Below are positions 13,069 to 23,740 of a stretch of 64,000 bases of DNA, one piece after another; positions within the stretch are counted from its first letter, which is position 1; each line of letters starts with the position of its first letter. A program made the translations under genes and the position numbers. The stretch covers positions 1,054,001 through 1,118,000 of the forward strand of contig JAJGBQ010000006.1 of the NCBI GenBank assembly GCA_022457065.1, in the 5' to 3' direction. The stretch is from Curvularia sp. ZM96. Lineage: Eukaryota > Ascomycota > Dothideomycetes > Pleosporales > Pleosporaceae. Below the pieces are notes generated by a model. The model did no database searches and had not been told where the DNA came from. It saw only the letters and a list, made by a program, of their open reading frames with translations.

Positions 13069-14598
13069 TCAGGTCGAGGAGACTGGAATCCATCTAAGCG
13101 GAACGCGGTTTTGGCCGTGACAGGAAGGTGGTTGCGTAGAGGCAGGCTTTCTTGGCGGGAGCCAGATGCGCGCCTTGCCGACGGCCTTAGAGTCGAGTTT
13201 GCCCACGCGACGCATATTCATTTCGAGGACAATGACACGGAGAAAGTCACTGTTCTCTCGAGGCTCACGCTGCCGCACGGTAGGTGCGTCGGCAGACTGG
13301 ACCCTTCCGGCTTCGGAAAGCGGATCCGCGGCACGATTACGGCGCGACTTTTGTGCTCGACCGCGGCGCTCGTACGTCTGCAGTTGGATCATGGGCGCGT
13401 GGGGGTCGTCGTCGGTATCTAGCATGAAGGAGTCGTGGAGGTGCATCGTCAACTCGGTGGGTGAAATCGGTGCCGGCTGGGGGTTGAGATAACGTCGCAG
13501 TTCGGGCGAGGGCAGCCCGTCGACTTGCTTCGGTCGCATCTCGCTGGTGAACCGGGGGGAGAGGAGCGATCGCGTGAGGAAATCATCTGGAGGTACACTG
13601 GGTGCGGTAAAGTTGGAAAATGATTTGGCGGCCGACTTGAGGGCTTGGAATGATGCAGTCAGGTTAGACTTGAATGATCGGAATCGCTCGGTTGGAGGCG
13701 TAGGGACAACGGTGTCGTTGATGTTGGTAGCAATGATATCCTCGCAATCGTCTGGCCCAAAGTGAAGTAGAGGATGGTCCAGGATGCAGTCTTCTTTTGG
13801 TGGTGATGAGACAACCTTCTCCTTTCGCTCTGGTAGTGACTTTCGACCGATGGAATCTGGCGTGCTGATGTTATCCCAGTGAGATGCATAGGAAGGATTC
13901 TCGTAGTCTAACGATGGGGGCAGAGAAATGGAGTCACTGGAAATAGACCTAGAGGTTATGAAAGATGCCTTCTCTGGCTCCGTGCTTGTGACGCTGCTAT
14001 CCTCGTCGTCCGACTCGTCGATACGGCCAAGCAGCAGGTCCATGGGAGAGCCCGACAGTGACGATGGGATATCAGAGTCCTCCTGCTTCCACTCCTGTAT
14101 CAGCTCGTCCATGGAAATGGTCCTGTCTGTGGTAGAGCGTTGTCGTCGGCGGGCAGGAATCTTGGGAATGGTGGTGACGGCGAGCAAGGCAGCCACGGCG
14201 GGTGGCAGCGCTCTTGCGTCATGGCCTGGTGCAGAGCGTGCCGACGAGCTGCGGTTGCTGCTTCGCATCCTCGCGGTGTGTGTTGAAGAAGAGGATTTTA
14301 AAGGGGTACGGGGTGGAATGCCCACGGGTTTGGACATTGCTGTGGAAGCAGGCACGTGGGCGGAGGATGGTGGTTGTGGTGATGGTGACGGTGACGACGG
14401 CGGCGGCGGCGATGGTAATTTGTGGTCCGGGGTCGACTTATTCATAGATTGCGTGGAAGAGTCCACCTTGACGGGTCTGGAAGGTTGTAAAGGAAGACTG
14501 GATCGCAAGCGCGTGCCCATCCTTTCGGACTTTGGTCTTGAAGAGCGAGGTGAGGGTGGAGAGTGTTGCAGATAAGGGAAGGACCTTGGCGAATACAT
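13069..14598 (-). CDS. Disordered fungal protein of unknown function (509 aa)
   Basis: Single-exon gene starting at the ATG at 14598. The first 120 residues are Ser/Pro-rich and basic, with a proline/serine run, and look disordered. A middle part holds an acidic/Ser segment and a short helix (MDELIQEWKQED). The C-terminal 90 residues look most conserved: a basic stretch, then RENSDFLRVIVLEMNMRR, an LPPRK motif, and the end VPLRWIPVSS. I recall this tail from uncharacterised Pezizomycotina proteins, but no function is known to me. There is no signal peptide or membrane segment. The consistent composition and the tail argue that it is real. The long open frame opposite (13928-14575) is a shadow. 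Confidence 0.75.
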   Translation of the reverse strand: MYSPRSFPYLQHSPPSPRSSRPKSERMGTRLRSSLPLQPSRPVKVDSSTQSMNKSTPDHKLPSPPPPSSPSPSPQPPSSAHVPASTAMSKPVGIPPRTPLKSSSSTHTARMRSSNRSSSARSAPGHDARALPPAVAALLAVTTIPKIPARRRQRSTTDRTISMDELIQEWKQEDSDIPSSLSGSPMDLLLGRIDESDDEDSSVTSTEPEKASFITSRSISSDSISLPPSLDYENPSYASHWDNISTPDSIGRKSLPERKEKVVSSPPKEDCILDHPLLHFGPDDCEDIIATNINDTVVPTPPTERFRSFKSNLTASFQALKSAAKSFSNFTAPSVPPDDFLTRSLLSPRFTSEMRPKQVDGLPSPELRRYLNPQPAPISPTELTMHLHDSFMLDTDDDPHAPMIQLQTYERRGRAQKSRRNRAADPLSEAGRVQSADAPTVRQREPRENSDFLRVIVLEMNMRRVGKLDSKAVGKARIWLPPRKPASTQPPSCHGQNRVPLRWIPVSST

Positions 14599-17007
14599 GG
14601 TTAGAGGTAGCGTAGGGTAGGCCCTGAAGGCGTTTCCCCCGTGACTAACAGCTGGGACAATCCCAGGTACAGGCTGGTGCTGGGGCTAGGCGGGCTCTGA
14701 CGTGCGGCCGCTGGATTTCTTTACGTTATTGCTGGCTGGCGATTGGGCGGGTCCTGCAAGGGCAAGTCTCGAGCAACATCAGAGTGCAGGGTCGGGGCGC
14801 GCCGAGAGTCGCCGATGCACGCTGATGAAAGCGGACGAGCACGACGTCGAGGCAGAGGAGAGTGAAGAAGAAGAGCAGCGATGAAGAGGGAGGATGGGGT
14901 GGTTAGGGAGCAGGCGGACGTTGAGCGGTGATAAGGGAGGGCCGATGACGAAGCGCGAAGGGGCAACCATGGCAGCGATAAGCATCTGGACGGAGGGCAG
15001 TCGCGTGGGTGCTGCTTTCCTATCCGAGCCAGGCGCACCAGAGGACACACGACCGCCGGCTGGGTGAGGCGGCCGGGATTGGCAGCTGGTAGTGCCAACG
15101 TCGCGTTTGGGCATGCTGCTGCTGACAGCCTAACCGGGCCCCAAATGGGGACAGGAATGCTGCATGCGCGACACGATGCAGTGTCGGGGGCGATCGTATG
15201 CCAGCCCCCCCGGAGGCACGCTAGCCGCCACCTCCGCCCGTCTCTCAGCCCTGCCGCCCGGCCGCCCCACGCTCTCTGCTGCCTTCTGGAAGCCCGTCTT
15301 TCCACGCCCGTCGTGACCGGATCCGAGTCACCTGGCGACCGGTGGCGTTCATCACGCTGGGCGCGTGTCTCGCCGCCGAGAGCCCTTATCCCTGTGCTGC
15401 CCGCGCCCGTTGGTCGCACATGTTGTTGACTCGGTGTCCCGATGGAACGCAGACGACGATGCAGCAGACAATGCAGGCGGTGCAGGCAGCGCAGAGGCCG
15501 AGGAGTCATCGCGGCGCGCCCACGGGGGGCGGCGTGTGGAATCGCCCGGCGGCATGACAGTATGTTATGTACGTGGCTACTGGCTTGGCCGTGTGCGACG
15601 CTGGGTGCAGCAGCTCCGGGCCTGTAAGAAGCGCCATGCTTATCTGCCCAGTGTCGCTGGGCTGCACGTAAACTCGTCTCTGGGCACGACGCGCTAGCTG
15701 CCCATGGTGGCTTTCCGGTGATGTGGGGTACAGTTGTCTTTGTCTGGGTGCGTGAGAGAGAGTGCGGGTGATGTCGGTGGGTGTGGAGGGCGAGTTTATT
15801 TCCACCTTGAACTCGATAGCCGCCGCTCCCCGCCGCCTCGGCATCGCCATGTACACATACATGCCGATACACTCATTCACCTCTCCAGCGTCGTTGTTAC
15901 CTCGAACCATCAAAGGGTCCCGACCAAGCACAAGCCGTTCGCATCTCGCCGCGCACAGCCAAAAAGCACAGTCGTCCGCGCCCATTGCACCTGCTCAATT
16001 GAGTTTAAAAGATGGTCTTGTGCAAAACAGGAAGGACCATGGCTGCCGCGGGCCCTACACATGAGAAACACCATGCTCCCGAGCCTTCGTGCTGCACAAA
16101 GGAGATGAAGCCTCTTCCATACCTAGACACAGTCCATCTATGCCGCTTCCATCTCCGTCTCAGTGAGCGCCTTCCCCATGTGTCCTTAGCCTAGCCTCAC
16201 CTTAAGCTTTCCGCTCCGCCCACATGCTTAGACGCCAGCTCCTCCTTGGCCCATTCCTCCGTCCAGAGCCGCTCCATCGTCACCATGGTCACATTGTTGG
16301 TCTTTACTTTTTGCGACCTTCTCAATTCTGATCAATCGTCAAAGTACACGTCTTCATTTTCATCTCATTCCTACACTCCTACGAGCAGGCCTGTATGCAA
16401 TACAAGCCCCTCCTACAAACTATCTGGATATAATAGCAATTAAAAACATACAAAAAAGGGTAATAACGCGAAAGTGCTCACAAACCAGTTTCCCCCCAAA
16501 CAAACGCCTTTTGCGCCGCAATTCGGTCGCTCAATCAATCAATCAATCCAAGACGAAAATGATCTGAAAAAAAATTAGGAAGTCAAGGGGGGATTCCCGC
16601 TTCTGCTCCTCAAGCGAAGAAAAAAAAAGGGCACCACTGCATGAGCAGGAGGAGCACTTGGCTAGCAGCAATCTGACGTGCAGCCTGCCACCCCCCTGCT
16701 CCATGCTGTACGTGGCGATTCTCCCAACCACTCGGTCCTCTACTTCAAAACCACACTACCACTCTCAAGTGAAAATTTTCTCTCGCGAAAAAAAGCCAGG
16801 CTGCCCGGAAAAGATGGCAGCCGCTGCTAGCCACGCAGAAAGACAAAAAACTGCAGTAACATGAAACAGACAACCAAGGTGGAACGCAGAACTGTGGCGG
16901 CCGTAGCGTGGTAAGTCGTCCTTTTTTGCCGTAAAGCATGCAGTCGTGTGCGCCATGGGCTCGTCGAAACGTCCAAGTGGACATGCAAACAAGCATCAAT
17001 CTCCTTT
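14599..17007. other. GC-rich non-genic block upstream of the 13069-14598 gene
   Basis: This 2.4 kb lies behind the start of the 13069-14598 gene and after the stop of ASE1, both on the minus strand. From 14700 to 15990 it is GC-rich, so long frames stay open on both strands (for example 15872 to 14721, minus). Their Arg/Ala/Pro/Ser-rich products show no domain, and several frames are open at once. A (TCAA)n tract lies at 16531-16548. It most likely holds promoter and long 5' leader. A short missed gene cannot be excluded. Confidence 0.4.
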
Positions 17008-19439
17008 TCAGTATCCCTCGCCGTCGTCGGTCCAGCCTGCCTCTGACCCTTCGACAACACGCACCATGCTGCCATCGTGCGAGCTGGGTGAATCCCGTCC
17101 GCCTACGTTGCGGATGCCGCGAACCTTCTTGCCCTGGATCGCACGGGGAGTAGATGCATGTCCTCCTTCGGGAGTGTAGCGCTTCATCTGTCGCCTGTAC
17201 TCATGAAAGTCGATTTCTTCCTCGGGCGCATCGTCGGATTGTTCACTGAATGTCTCCCAGTTCTCAGACCCAGATTGCATCGTTACTCCAGTGGCAGCTG
17301 TCCCGGTCGAAGAGGTTTGTGATATTTGCCTGCTGCTCCCTGAAGACAGTGATGGTGGAGGGTACGTGGGTGTGTACGCTCCGCTCATCATCGTGTTGCT
17401 GTGCCTCACATACGACCGGTCATCATACGGATCTTCCGGTGGCACATTCCGCACAACGCTCTCGCTGCGATCTCCACGGTTGAAAGCGAACCGGTTCATT
17501 GGGGTTTCAACAGTTGTTGGTTCCGGAGGTATGAACAAGTCTTTCATCCGTGGAGGAGGTGCCATAGGCGGCGCCTTTCTTCGCATAGTGGCTGAGTCTT
17601 CTCGAGAGTGCTGCGCTGGCCGGCGTTCAGGTGAACTTCTGCCGTTCTGTGCGCCAGTCATTTGTGAGCGTGATGGGATCTTGGAGGGGCTCTTTTGCGT
17701 CGACGACGACGTGGATGCTACTGATGCGGCAGCGCTGAAACTAGAAGAAACAGAGCTGGACATAGTATGCCGCGATACACTTGCTCCAAAGTTGGACACA
17801 GGAGTCTTAGAGCGAGTTGGTGGTGGTACTCCCCCACGAATGGTTCCAGCACGGCTAGGAGCAGCATTTCTCGACACGGTTCCTGACTTGCTGGGCATAC
17901 CTGTGTTGGAAGGTGTCTTTGCTCGAGGAGGAGGAGCAGCGGCCTTCGCCGCAGCGGCATACAACTCATCTAGGTATCGGTTGCCGTGGACCAGGAACGG
18001 GCGGCCATATTCGTCTTCCCAGTTCTCGAGAATGTTCTTCAGATCCTGTCATCCAGTCAGTTTTGTCTTTACCTTGACGTCGCAAGTCGTGTACTTACGG
18101 ATTCAACCTTGGGCAGCTCCTTTGCAATGCGCTTTCGCATCTTCTCTTCACGTAGGAGCTTGCCCGGGTCACGCCTTTCGCCCTTGTTGCCACGCGCCAT
18201 GAGACGTGTGGCGTCTTGACTCGACTGCTGGAGCTCATCACGCTCCTTGATGAGTTCGCGGTGTCGGTCAATCTTTTGCAGAATGGGCAGTCGTTGTTCC
18301 TTGAGAGCTTCCAGGCGGGCAATTTCAGATTCGTGTGCAGAGAGGAGGGCGTCACTGCAGACATCGGAGAACGCAGGGGTGAAGTCAAGCATCTCCTCCT
18401 CGGAAAAGTAGAGGGCGTCCCAAAGATCTTGCAGCTTGCAACGCGCCTCCTCGACAAACAGGTGCAGGTTTTGGCGCTTCAGCTCATTCAATCTAGCCAG
18501 CTCATCCTCGTACTCGTTGATGGTGCGCAGACCGCATCCGCGGTTGCTGGTGACAAACTGCTTGCGCTCACGCTCATCGACGCCTAGGCGATCCCAGAGG
18601 TCCTCAATCGTTGCGCGCATTTGTCCCAGTCGTCGTTCGCGCCCGCGCTTCTCCTCCAACAGGCGCTCCTTTTTCGCCTGCAATTCTGCAAGATCCTCCT
18701 GGTGCAGACCGAGTTGTTCGGGTGAGTCACGATGGTACTTGACAATGGCGCTGTCGGTTTGCGCTTGAGGTGTGCCCAGCTCCGCCCACAACTGGATGAT
18801 CTCCTGGGAGAGGACCTTTACGTGGTTTATCCGCCGTGCGTACTCTTCGTATACGCGTGTAAATTCGTCATCCAACTTAGTGACGTATGAGGGTGATATG
18901 TCAAAGGTCGGCGAAACGGTCGCGTTGGGCGCGGTGGGTGGAAGTTTGATCTGCACAAAGGAGGGCTCGAGGTGCGACGCATACGATTCGAGCGCCTCGG
19001 CCAGTTTCCTGACCTGCTCGAAGCGCTCTTGGTGTCGCCGGCTGACTGCATTGTACCTCTCCTTAAGGGACTGTAGGCAGCGCGTAAGGGGGAACGTAAT
19101 GGCTTCGTCGTCGTCGTCGTGGTCTTCGTAATTCGGATTCTTCTTGTTGTCGTCAAGGGAGGCTTCCATCTGGCGAATCGTTCTCAGGAGGCGATGCGCC
19201 TCTTCGGTCATTTCATGTTTCTCGTTGGTTACCTGTCGCAATTGGTTGTGCAGCGTTTCGGAGAGCGCAGAGAAGAGCTAGCGTACTGTCAGCCGTCGCA
19301 AAGCGCAATCATATCGGCTACTACATACCTCTGCCTCGCGCGAGTCCCGCTCATGGCTGGGGACTCCAATGTCGTCGAACAGACCGTGCAGCTGGCCAAT
19401 GATCGTGGTCACCTGCTGGGCTAGATAGCTCGTGTCCAT
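17008..19439 (-). CDS. ASE1: Ase1/PRC1/MAP65-family microtubule bundler
   Basis: Cross-links antiparallel microtubules in the spindle midzone during anaphase. Exons on the minus strand are 19439-19329, 19277-18099 and 18045-17008. Introns are 51 and 53 bp, both phase 0, and the product is 775 aa. The N-terminal two thirds are long coiled coils (dimerisation rod). The conserved MAP65 microtubule-binding part includes LWDRLGVDERERKQF, followed by helices with LWDALYFSEEEMLDF and, in exon 3, ILENWEDEYGRPFLV. The last 300 residues are Ser/Thr/Pro/Arg-rich and disordered, the usual place of CDK and phosphatase control in this family. A CGT trinucleotide run near 19106-19120 encodes a short Asp tract. 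Length and order fit fungal Ase1. Confidence 0.92.
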
Positions 19440-21058
19440 GGTGTTTGCCCCACGAGCGCAAAGTTCAAAAGCGCATACAAAGGTCTGGCTAACAGTGGGG
19501 CGTGAAAGCGTGTTCTCGAGTGTCGGGAATGTGCTGTTGTTATGTATGGATATCCACAAAGGGGAAGAAGAAGCGAGGAAAATGCGTGGGCAGTGGGCGG
19601 TGGGCGGTGGATTGGCGGTGGTTTACAGGAGGCCGTTGGTGTCGCGTGCATGCAAACGAGGGAATGACGCCGGGAAACAGTGAATACCCCGTCCTTTCTG
19701 TCCGCAGTGCAATCGGAGCCTTTTTTTTTTTTCAAAACGTCAAAGAGTCAAAAGAGCGAACAACAAAAAGGCAGAAAATGCAACTGTTTCGGGGACAGAC
19801 TGTAGATCAAAGTTAGCCAGCGACCCGGTGGTCCTAGTGGTTTGTAGCCCTCCTCTCTTCTTACCCCCGGTCTATTTTCAGCCCGCGGTTGCGAGGGGCA
19901 ACGTCCCGCGTCGCTCATTCAGCGCCAGCCGAGCGCGCCCCTCCCTCCACAGGAACGCCTGTTTCATACAGAACCTGCTGTCTGCCGCTCAGTAGCGGGG
20001 TTGACTGGTTCAGGATGCGCGGCTAGCACTCGTCTCCCGAGGGTATGCCGGTAATCGTGCGTGAAATCCTGCGCTGTGGCGCTAGGCCTTTTGCCGTTTC
20101 CGGAAAATCGTTGTCCTGTGTACTGTTCGTTCACATACAAGAGAAGGGAGACGACAAGATTTTCGAGACTGTCTGGTTCGATTCTACGCTTCTTCCCATA
20201 TTCATTGAGGAAGCGGAGCTGCGCAGACCTTCTCGTCCTTTAACTGTAACATCAATCACATACGAGTCGTGCATTGATTGACACCACTAGACGCCCAGAT
20301 ACTCGATTGCCGAAATCCGCAGATCCGGGTACACGATTCGCATACATGCACCTCATACCTGTTTTTCGTCATGTTGTCATCCTGCACCACGCGGCCATTG
20401 GGCCTGAAAGGACGACAAATCGCCATCGTCAGGCGCTAAGGCATCTACCCGTGTGAAGGCCATCCCAGATAGTAAACACCAACTTACTATATCCCTCCCA
20501 CACTCAGCTTCGTTGCTCCGTCGACACCCTGACTTTTCTACGGCAGTTTCTGTCCTCCAAGATCCCATATCCATGTCTTCTTAGTCGAATTCCTGTTTTC
20601 GCGAGGTTACCACGGGAGCGCGTTCGGCGCACACTCCCCAAACAGCACCTCGCTCTCTTTTTGGCCCTTCGGCTAACACACTATTTACATGGATTGGCCC
20701 CGTAGTTATTTTTCTGATTGCTACGTATGAGCTCGTCAACGGCTGATCAGCCCGTCTACACCCGCTGTCTTTGCTCATAACGGTTGGGCGAAGCTTGGTT
20801 TCTTACCAGGCAACCCGGCGAAGTATCGTGTTTGGGGTTTCTGTTGGGGCCGGGTCAGGCGAACTAGAGCCCCCGATATGCCCCTGTAGGTACCCCTCCG
20901 CGGCGGCTATGGGCTCGTGTCGCCAGGGGGATGGATATACCTCCAGTGTAGCAATGACGTTGGGGAGGCCTAGAAGTTGAAACACATAACCTTTTCGTTG
21001 AGCTCCCGATAGCCAGGATACACATCCCTGAAAGCAGCTGGTTGAAGACTACAACACT
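19440..21058. other. Intergenic, no gene seen
   Basis: About 1.6 kb from the ASE1 start to the stop of the GH78 gene. It contains a T run near 19720-19732 and only short, featureless frames (the longest is about 104 codons). It holds the ASE1 promoter and the GH78 3' end. Nothing else is recognised. Confidence 0.45.
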
Positions 21059-23254
21059 CTACTCGGCACATTTAAACGTCGCCTTCCACCGGCCCCCAGC
21101 AACGTCTTTCACCACCACACCCTGCTTCTGCTCTCCCCTCACAACATTTATGACAACATCCCCACCCCTCCCCTCCCCTTCACACAGCACAACCTTCCCA
21201 TCACACTCCAAAACCGGCACCCTTACTTCTCCTCTCGTCCCCTTAGGTGTCTCAAACTCCATCTCCAACCCACCATCCCGTACCTGAGTCTTCGCGCCAA
21301 AGAATCCCAACGAAGTACTAAACCCTGCATCCACAGACTTCAAATCACCCAGCGAAGGCGCAATCCGCCATGTGGCCCCACCAGCCGTTAACAGCTGCAC
21401 GCCGGCTACGTACTGCGTGAGCGTAGACGTCGGGCCCGTTGCCCAGCCATGCGCATGGCTAATCCTCGCGTCGTTGTTATACGGCGCGTAGTGTAAGTTA
21501 CCCGTTGTGCTGTAGCCCTCGATAAATGTCGAGTTGGTCATACGCGGGTCGTCAAGCATGAAGCCCCATTGCAGGCGCATGAGGTCCAGCGCTGCAGAGG
21601 TATTCTGCGCGGCGAAGTGGGCTTGTAGTTCGAAGCCGGAGATAAAGGGAGAAATGGCGTCTGCGGCTTCGGGGGCAGGGGCACCGTAGGGTGTCCATCG
21701 GCCGGCTAGATGCTGGCTGATTGAGGTGATTTGAGATGCGTTGGCGGTGAGGTTGGCGACGACGGCCCAGGCATTGCCGTCTTGAGGGAGCAGAGTCGTT
21801 GTCTCGTTGTCTTTGTACATGCCCTCTTCTTCGACCCAAAGGAGCTCGTTGGCGGCAGATTTTAGGCGCTCGGCGGTGTCTCGCCATGAGGTGATGTTTG
21901 CCGTGTCGTTCATCGCGCCAGCGAGATAGATGGCTTGGTTGAGAGTATAGTAGAGAATCGAGTTTGCTTCGATATTATGGCCGCCCATACCGAAGCGGAG
22001 CCAGTCGCTCGGGCTGGTAACGTTCATGAGACCGGTCGAATCGATGTTACGGAGTGGAAATTCGAGAGCAAATTTGTATTGCTCCCATAGAGAGCGAAGG
22101 TAGGACATGTCGCCCTGGGGAATATGGTCAACTGACGGTCTGTGAGAGCGCAAAGGAGAAGCTTACAGTGTAGAGATAGTGGTCTGCCACGCCAATTAGA
22201 GTATACAGATGGTAGGTAAATGATACTATGGAAAAGAAAGGACGACCAGCATATGGCAATACTCCAGTGGTTGCATTTTGGACGGCAAAGAGCGAATTGA
22301 GAGCAGTCTCAACCGAGATCACATCGTTTGTGGACACAACTACCGCAGGCACCGCGATGGCCATGTCTTTGTTCTTTCATTAGCATCTTCATTTCATACT
22401 GGTTTTCATCGATGGGTAACGTACCTCCAGCCCAAACCAGCCGGTCTCTCTTCGCCCCATCCACCAACGTACTCGTTCCCTTGGTGATCGTGTAGTTGTT
22501 ATACCAAGTGACATTAACCGGACTCTGGTCATCCGTACTCGAGTAGCCTGGCTCGCCTAGATGCACCAAAGCATTTCCTGTGTCTGGCGGGATAGTGCAA
22601 AGTTGGTTCGTGTAAGCCCCTGCATACCAAACGCGGTTCAGTAGTTCATCTGCCGCATATTAGCATAAGCGTGCGTCAACTGGAGCCAGGCTAATGCATA
22701 CCATCGCAGTGGAAGTAACCAGTATAGTTTCCAATTGCATCGTCTTCCCAATGCGGCATGGCGGTGTAGTGTACGCGGGCTCCGGTAACTTCTAAGCTCC
22801 CAGTTCCGTTGTGCACCAAGGTCATGTACCTGAATGCGCCCCTGAGCTTCTCTCGTGGTGCGGTGTATGTCCCGGTACCGTTGACGCGGAACCAAAGCGT
22901 CTCGTCTTTTCCTGCATCGGCTGTCGCATCGCTGCTTCTGTTGCTCACCCACAGCGAGCTCTCAGAGAATGTGACGCCGATGTATTCGTCTGTGGAATCG
23001 ACGGAGCCGACGGTCACGCTGACAAGCCCGGCGATGTTTATGCCAAAGTCGTAGGCTGTTGCGGCCTCGCCAGTGAAGACGGAGCTACCATTGGGTTTTG
23101 TCAAGCTCTCTGGGTTCGTGACAGAGCCATTGCTGCTGTGTACTGAGACGGGAAGCACGGTTCGCGACTTTGGGGCGAGGATGTATTGTTCGTATGGAAT
23201 CGCAATGGTTGGTGCTGCCGTCACCAAGCCGGCTACCAATGTGGAGAACCTCAT
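21059..23254 (-). CDS. Secreted GH78-like alpha-L-rhamnosidase
   Basis: Predicted extracellular enzyme releasing terminal alpha-L-rhamnose from plant pectin or glycosides. Exons on the minus strand are 23254-22702, 22649-22425, 22366-22167 and 22114-21059. Introns are 52, 58 and 52 bp, all in phase, and the product is 677 aa. The N-terminus is a signal peptide of about 18 residues. A beta-sandwich region follows with many N-glycosylation sequons. The six-hairpin catalytic domain contains DGAKRDRLVWAGD, matching the GH78 signature D-x-x-x-R-x-R-x-x-W-x-G-D, then Trp/Gly-rich barrel motifs (FIEGYSTTGNLHY, HGWATGPTS). The C-terminal beta domain is complete. Family membership is strong; the exact glycosidic linkage is not known from sequence. 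Confidence 0.85.
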
Positions 23255-23740
23255 TTGGCCGTCTGAATCTAGGATTCGATTCTGCTACTTACCACACGCG
23301 GCTCCATTGTCTTATGTACCGCCCATCACCACCCTGGACAACAAAATTTTCGGCCATGGACTACTGCTAGTTACTTCTCCAGGAAATCACACGAAAGTTC
23401 GGATGAATACACCCCGAGACTGCCATTACTAGGACGACGTCATTCGCCGTGGAGCTAATAGCAGTGTACGTAGCCCTGTCAAACGCGGGGAAGCGAGATG
23501 TGTGAGTGCCGATCCTTGCTGGACAGGAAGGCCAAGATTGGATACCCCAGGTCTTGTCTCCCCCACAACCCGAGGCATTACCAATACGGAGTAGTGCATC
23601 GGTAGATGTATTTCGAGGAGGCATTGCCATGAGATGAGTTTCGGCATGCATCTAGTCATGTAATCATACCGCACAGCTAGAATAAGAGCGTTGGTCCTTC
23701 GCCTAGTGAGAAAGTAGCCTCATCCTATCCATTATTCATG
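23255..23740. other. Intergenic, nothing recognised
   Basis: 486 bp between the GH78 start and the VPS16 stop, both on the minus strand. It should hold the GH78 promoter and the VPS16 3' end. Confidence 0.5.

Noticed and set aside
13928..14575. 215-codon plus frame opposite the disordered protein
   Set aside because: Antisense of Ser/Pro codons; the minus frame is longer and carries the conserved tail.
14721..15872. 383-codon minus frame as a gene
   Set aside because: Open because of GC content; other frames are equally open, no domain is present and the start looks arbitrary. Kept only as a finding to check.
17291..18202. 303-codon plus frame opposite ASE1 exon 3
   Set aside because: Antisense of a Ser/Thr/Pro-rich coding tail; it crosses an ASE1 intron and has no independent support.
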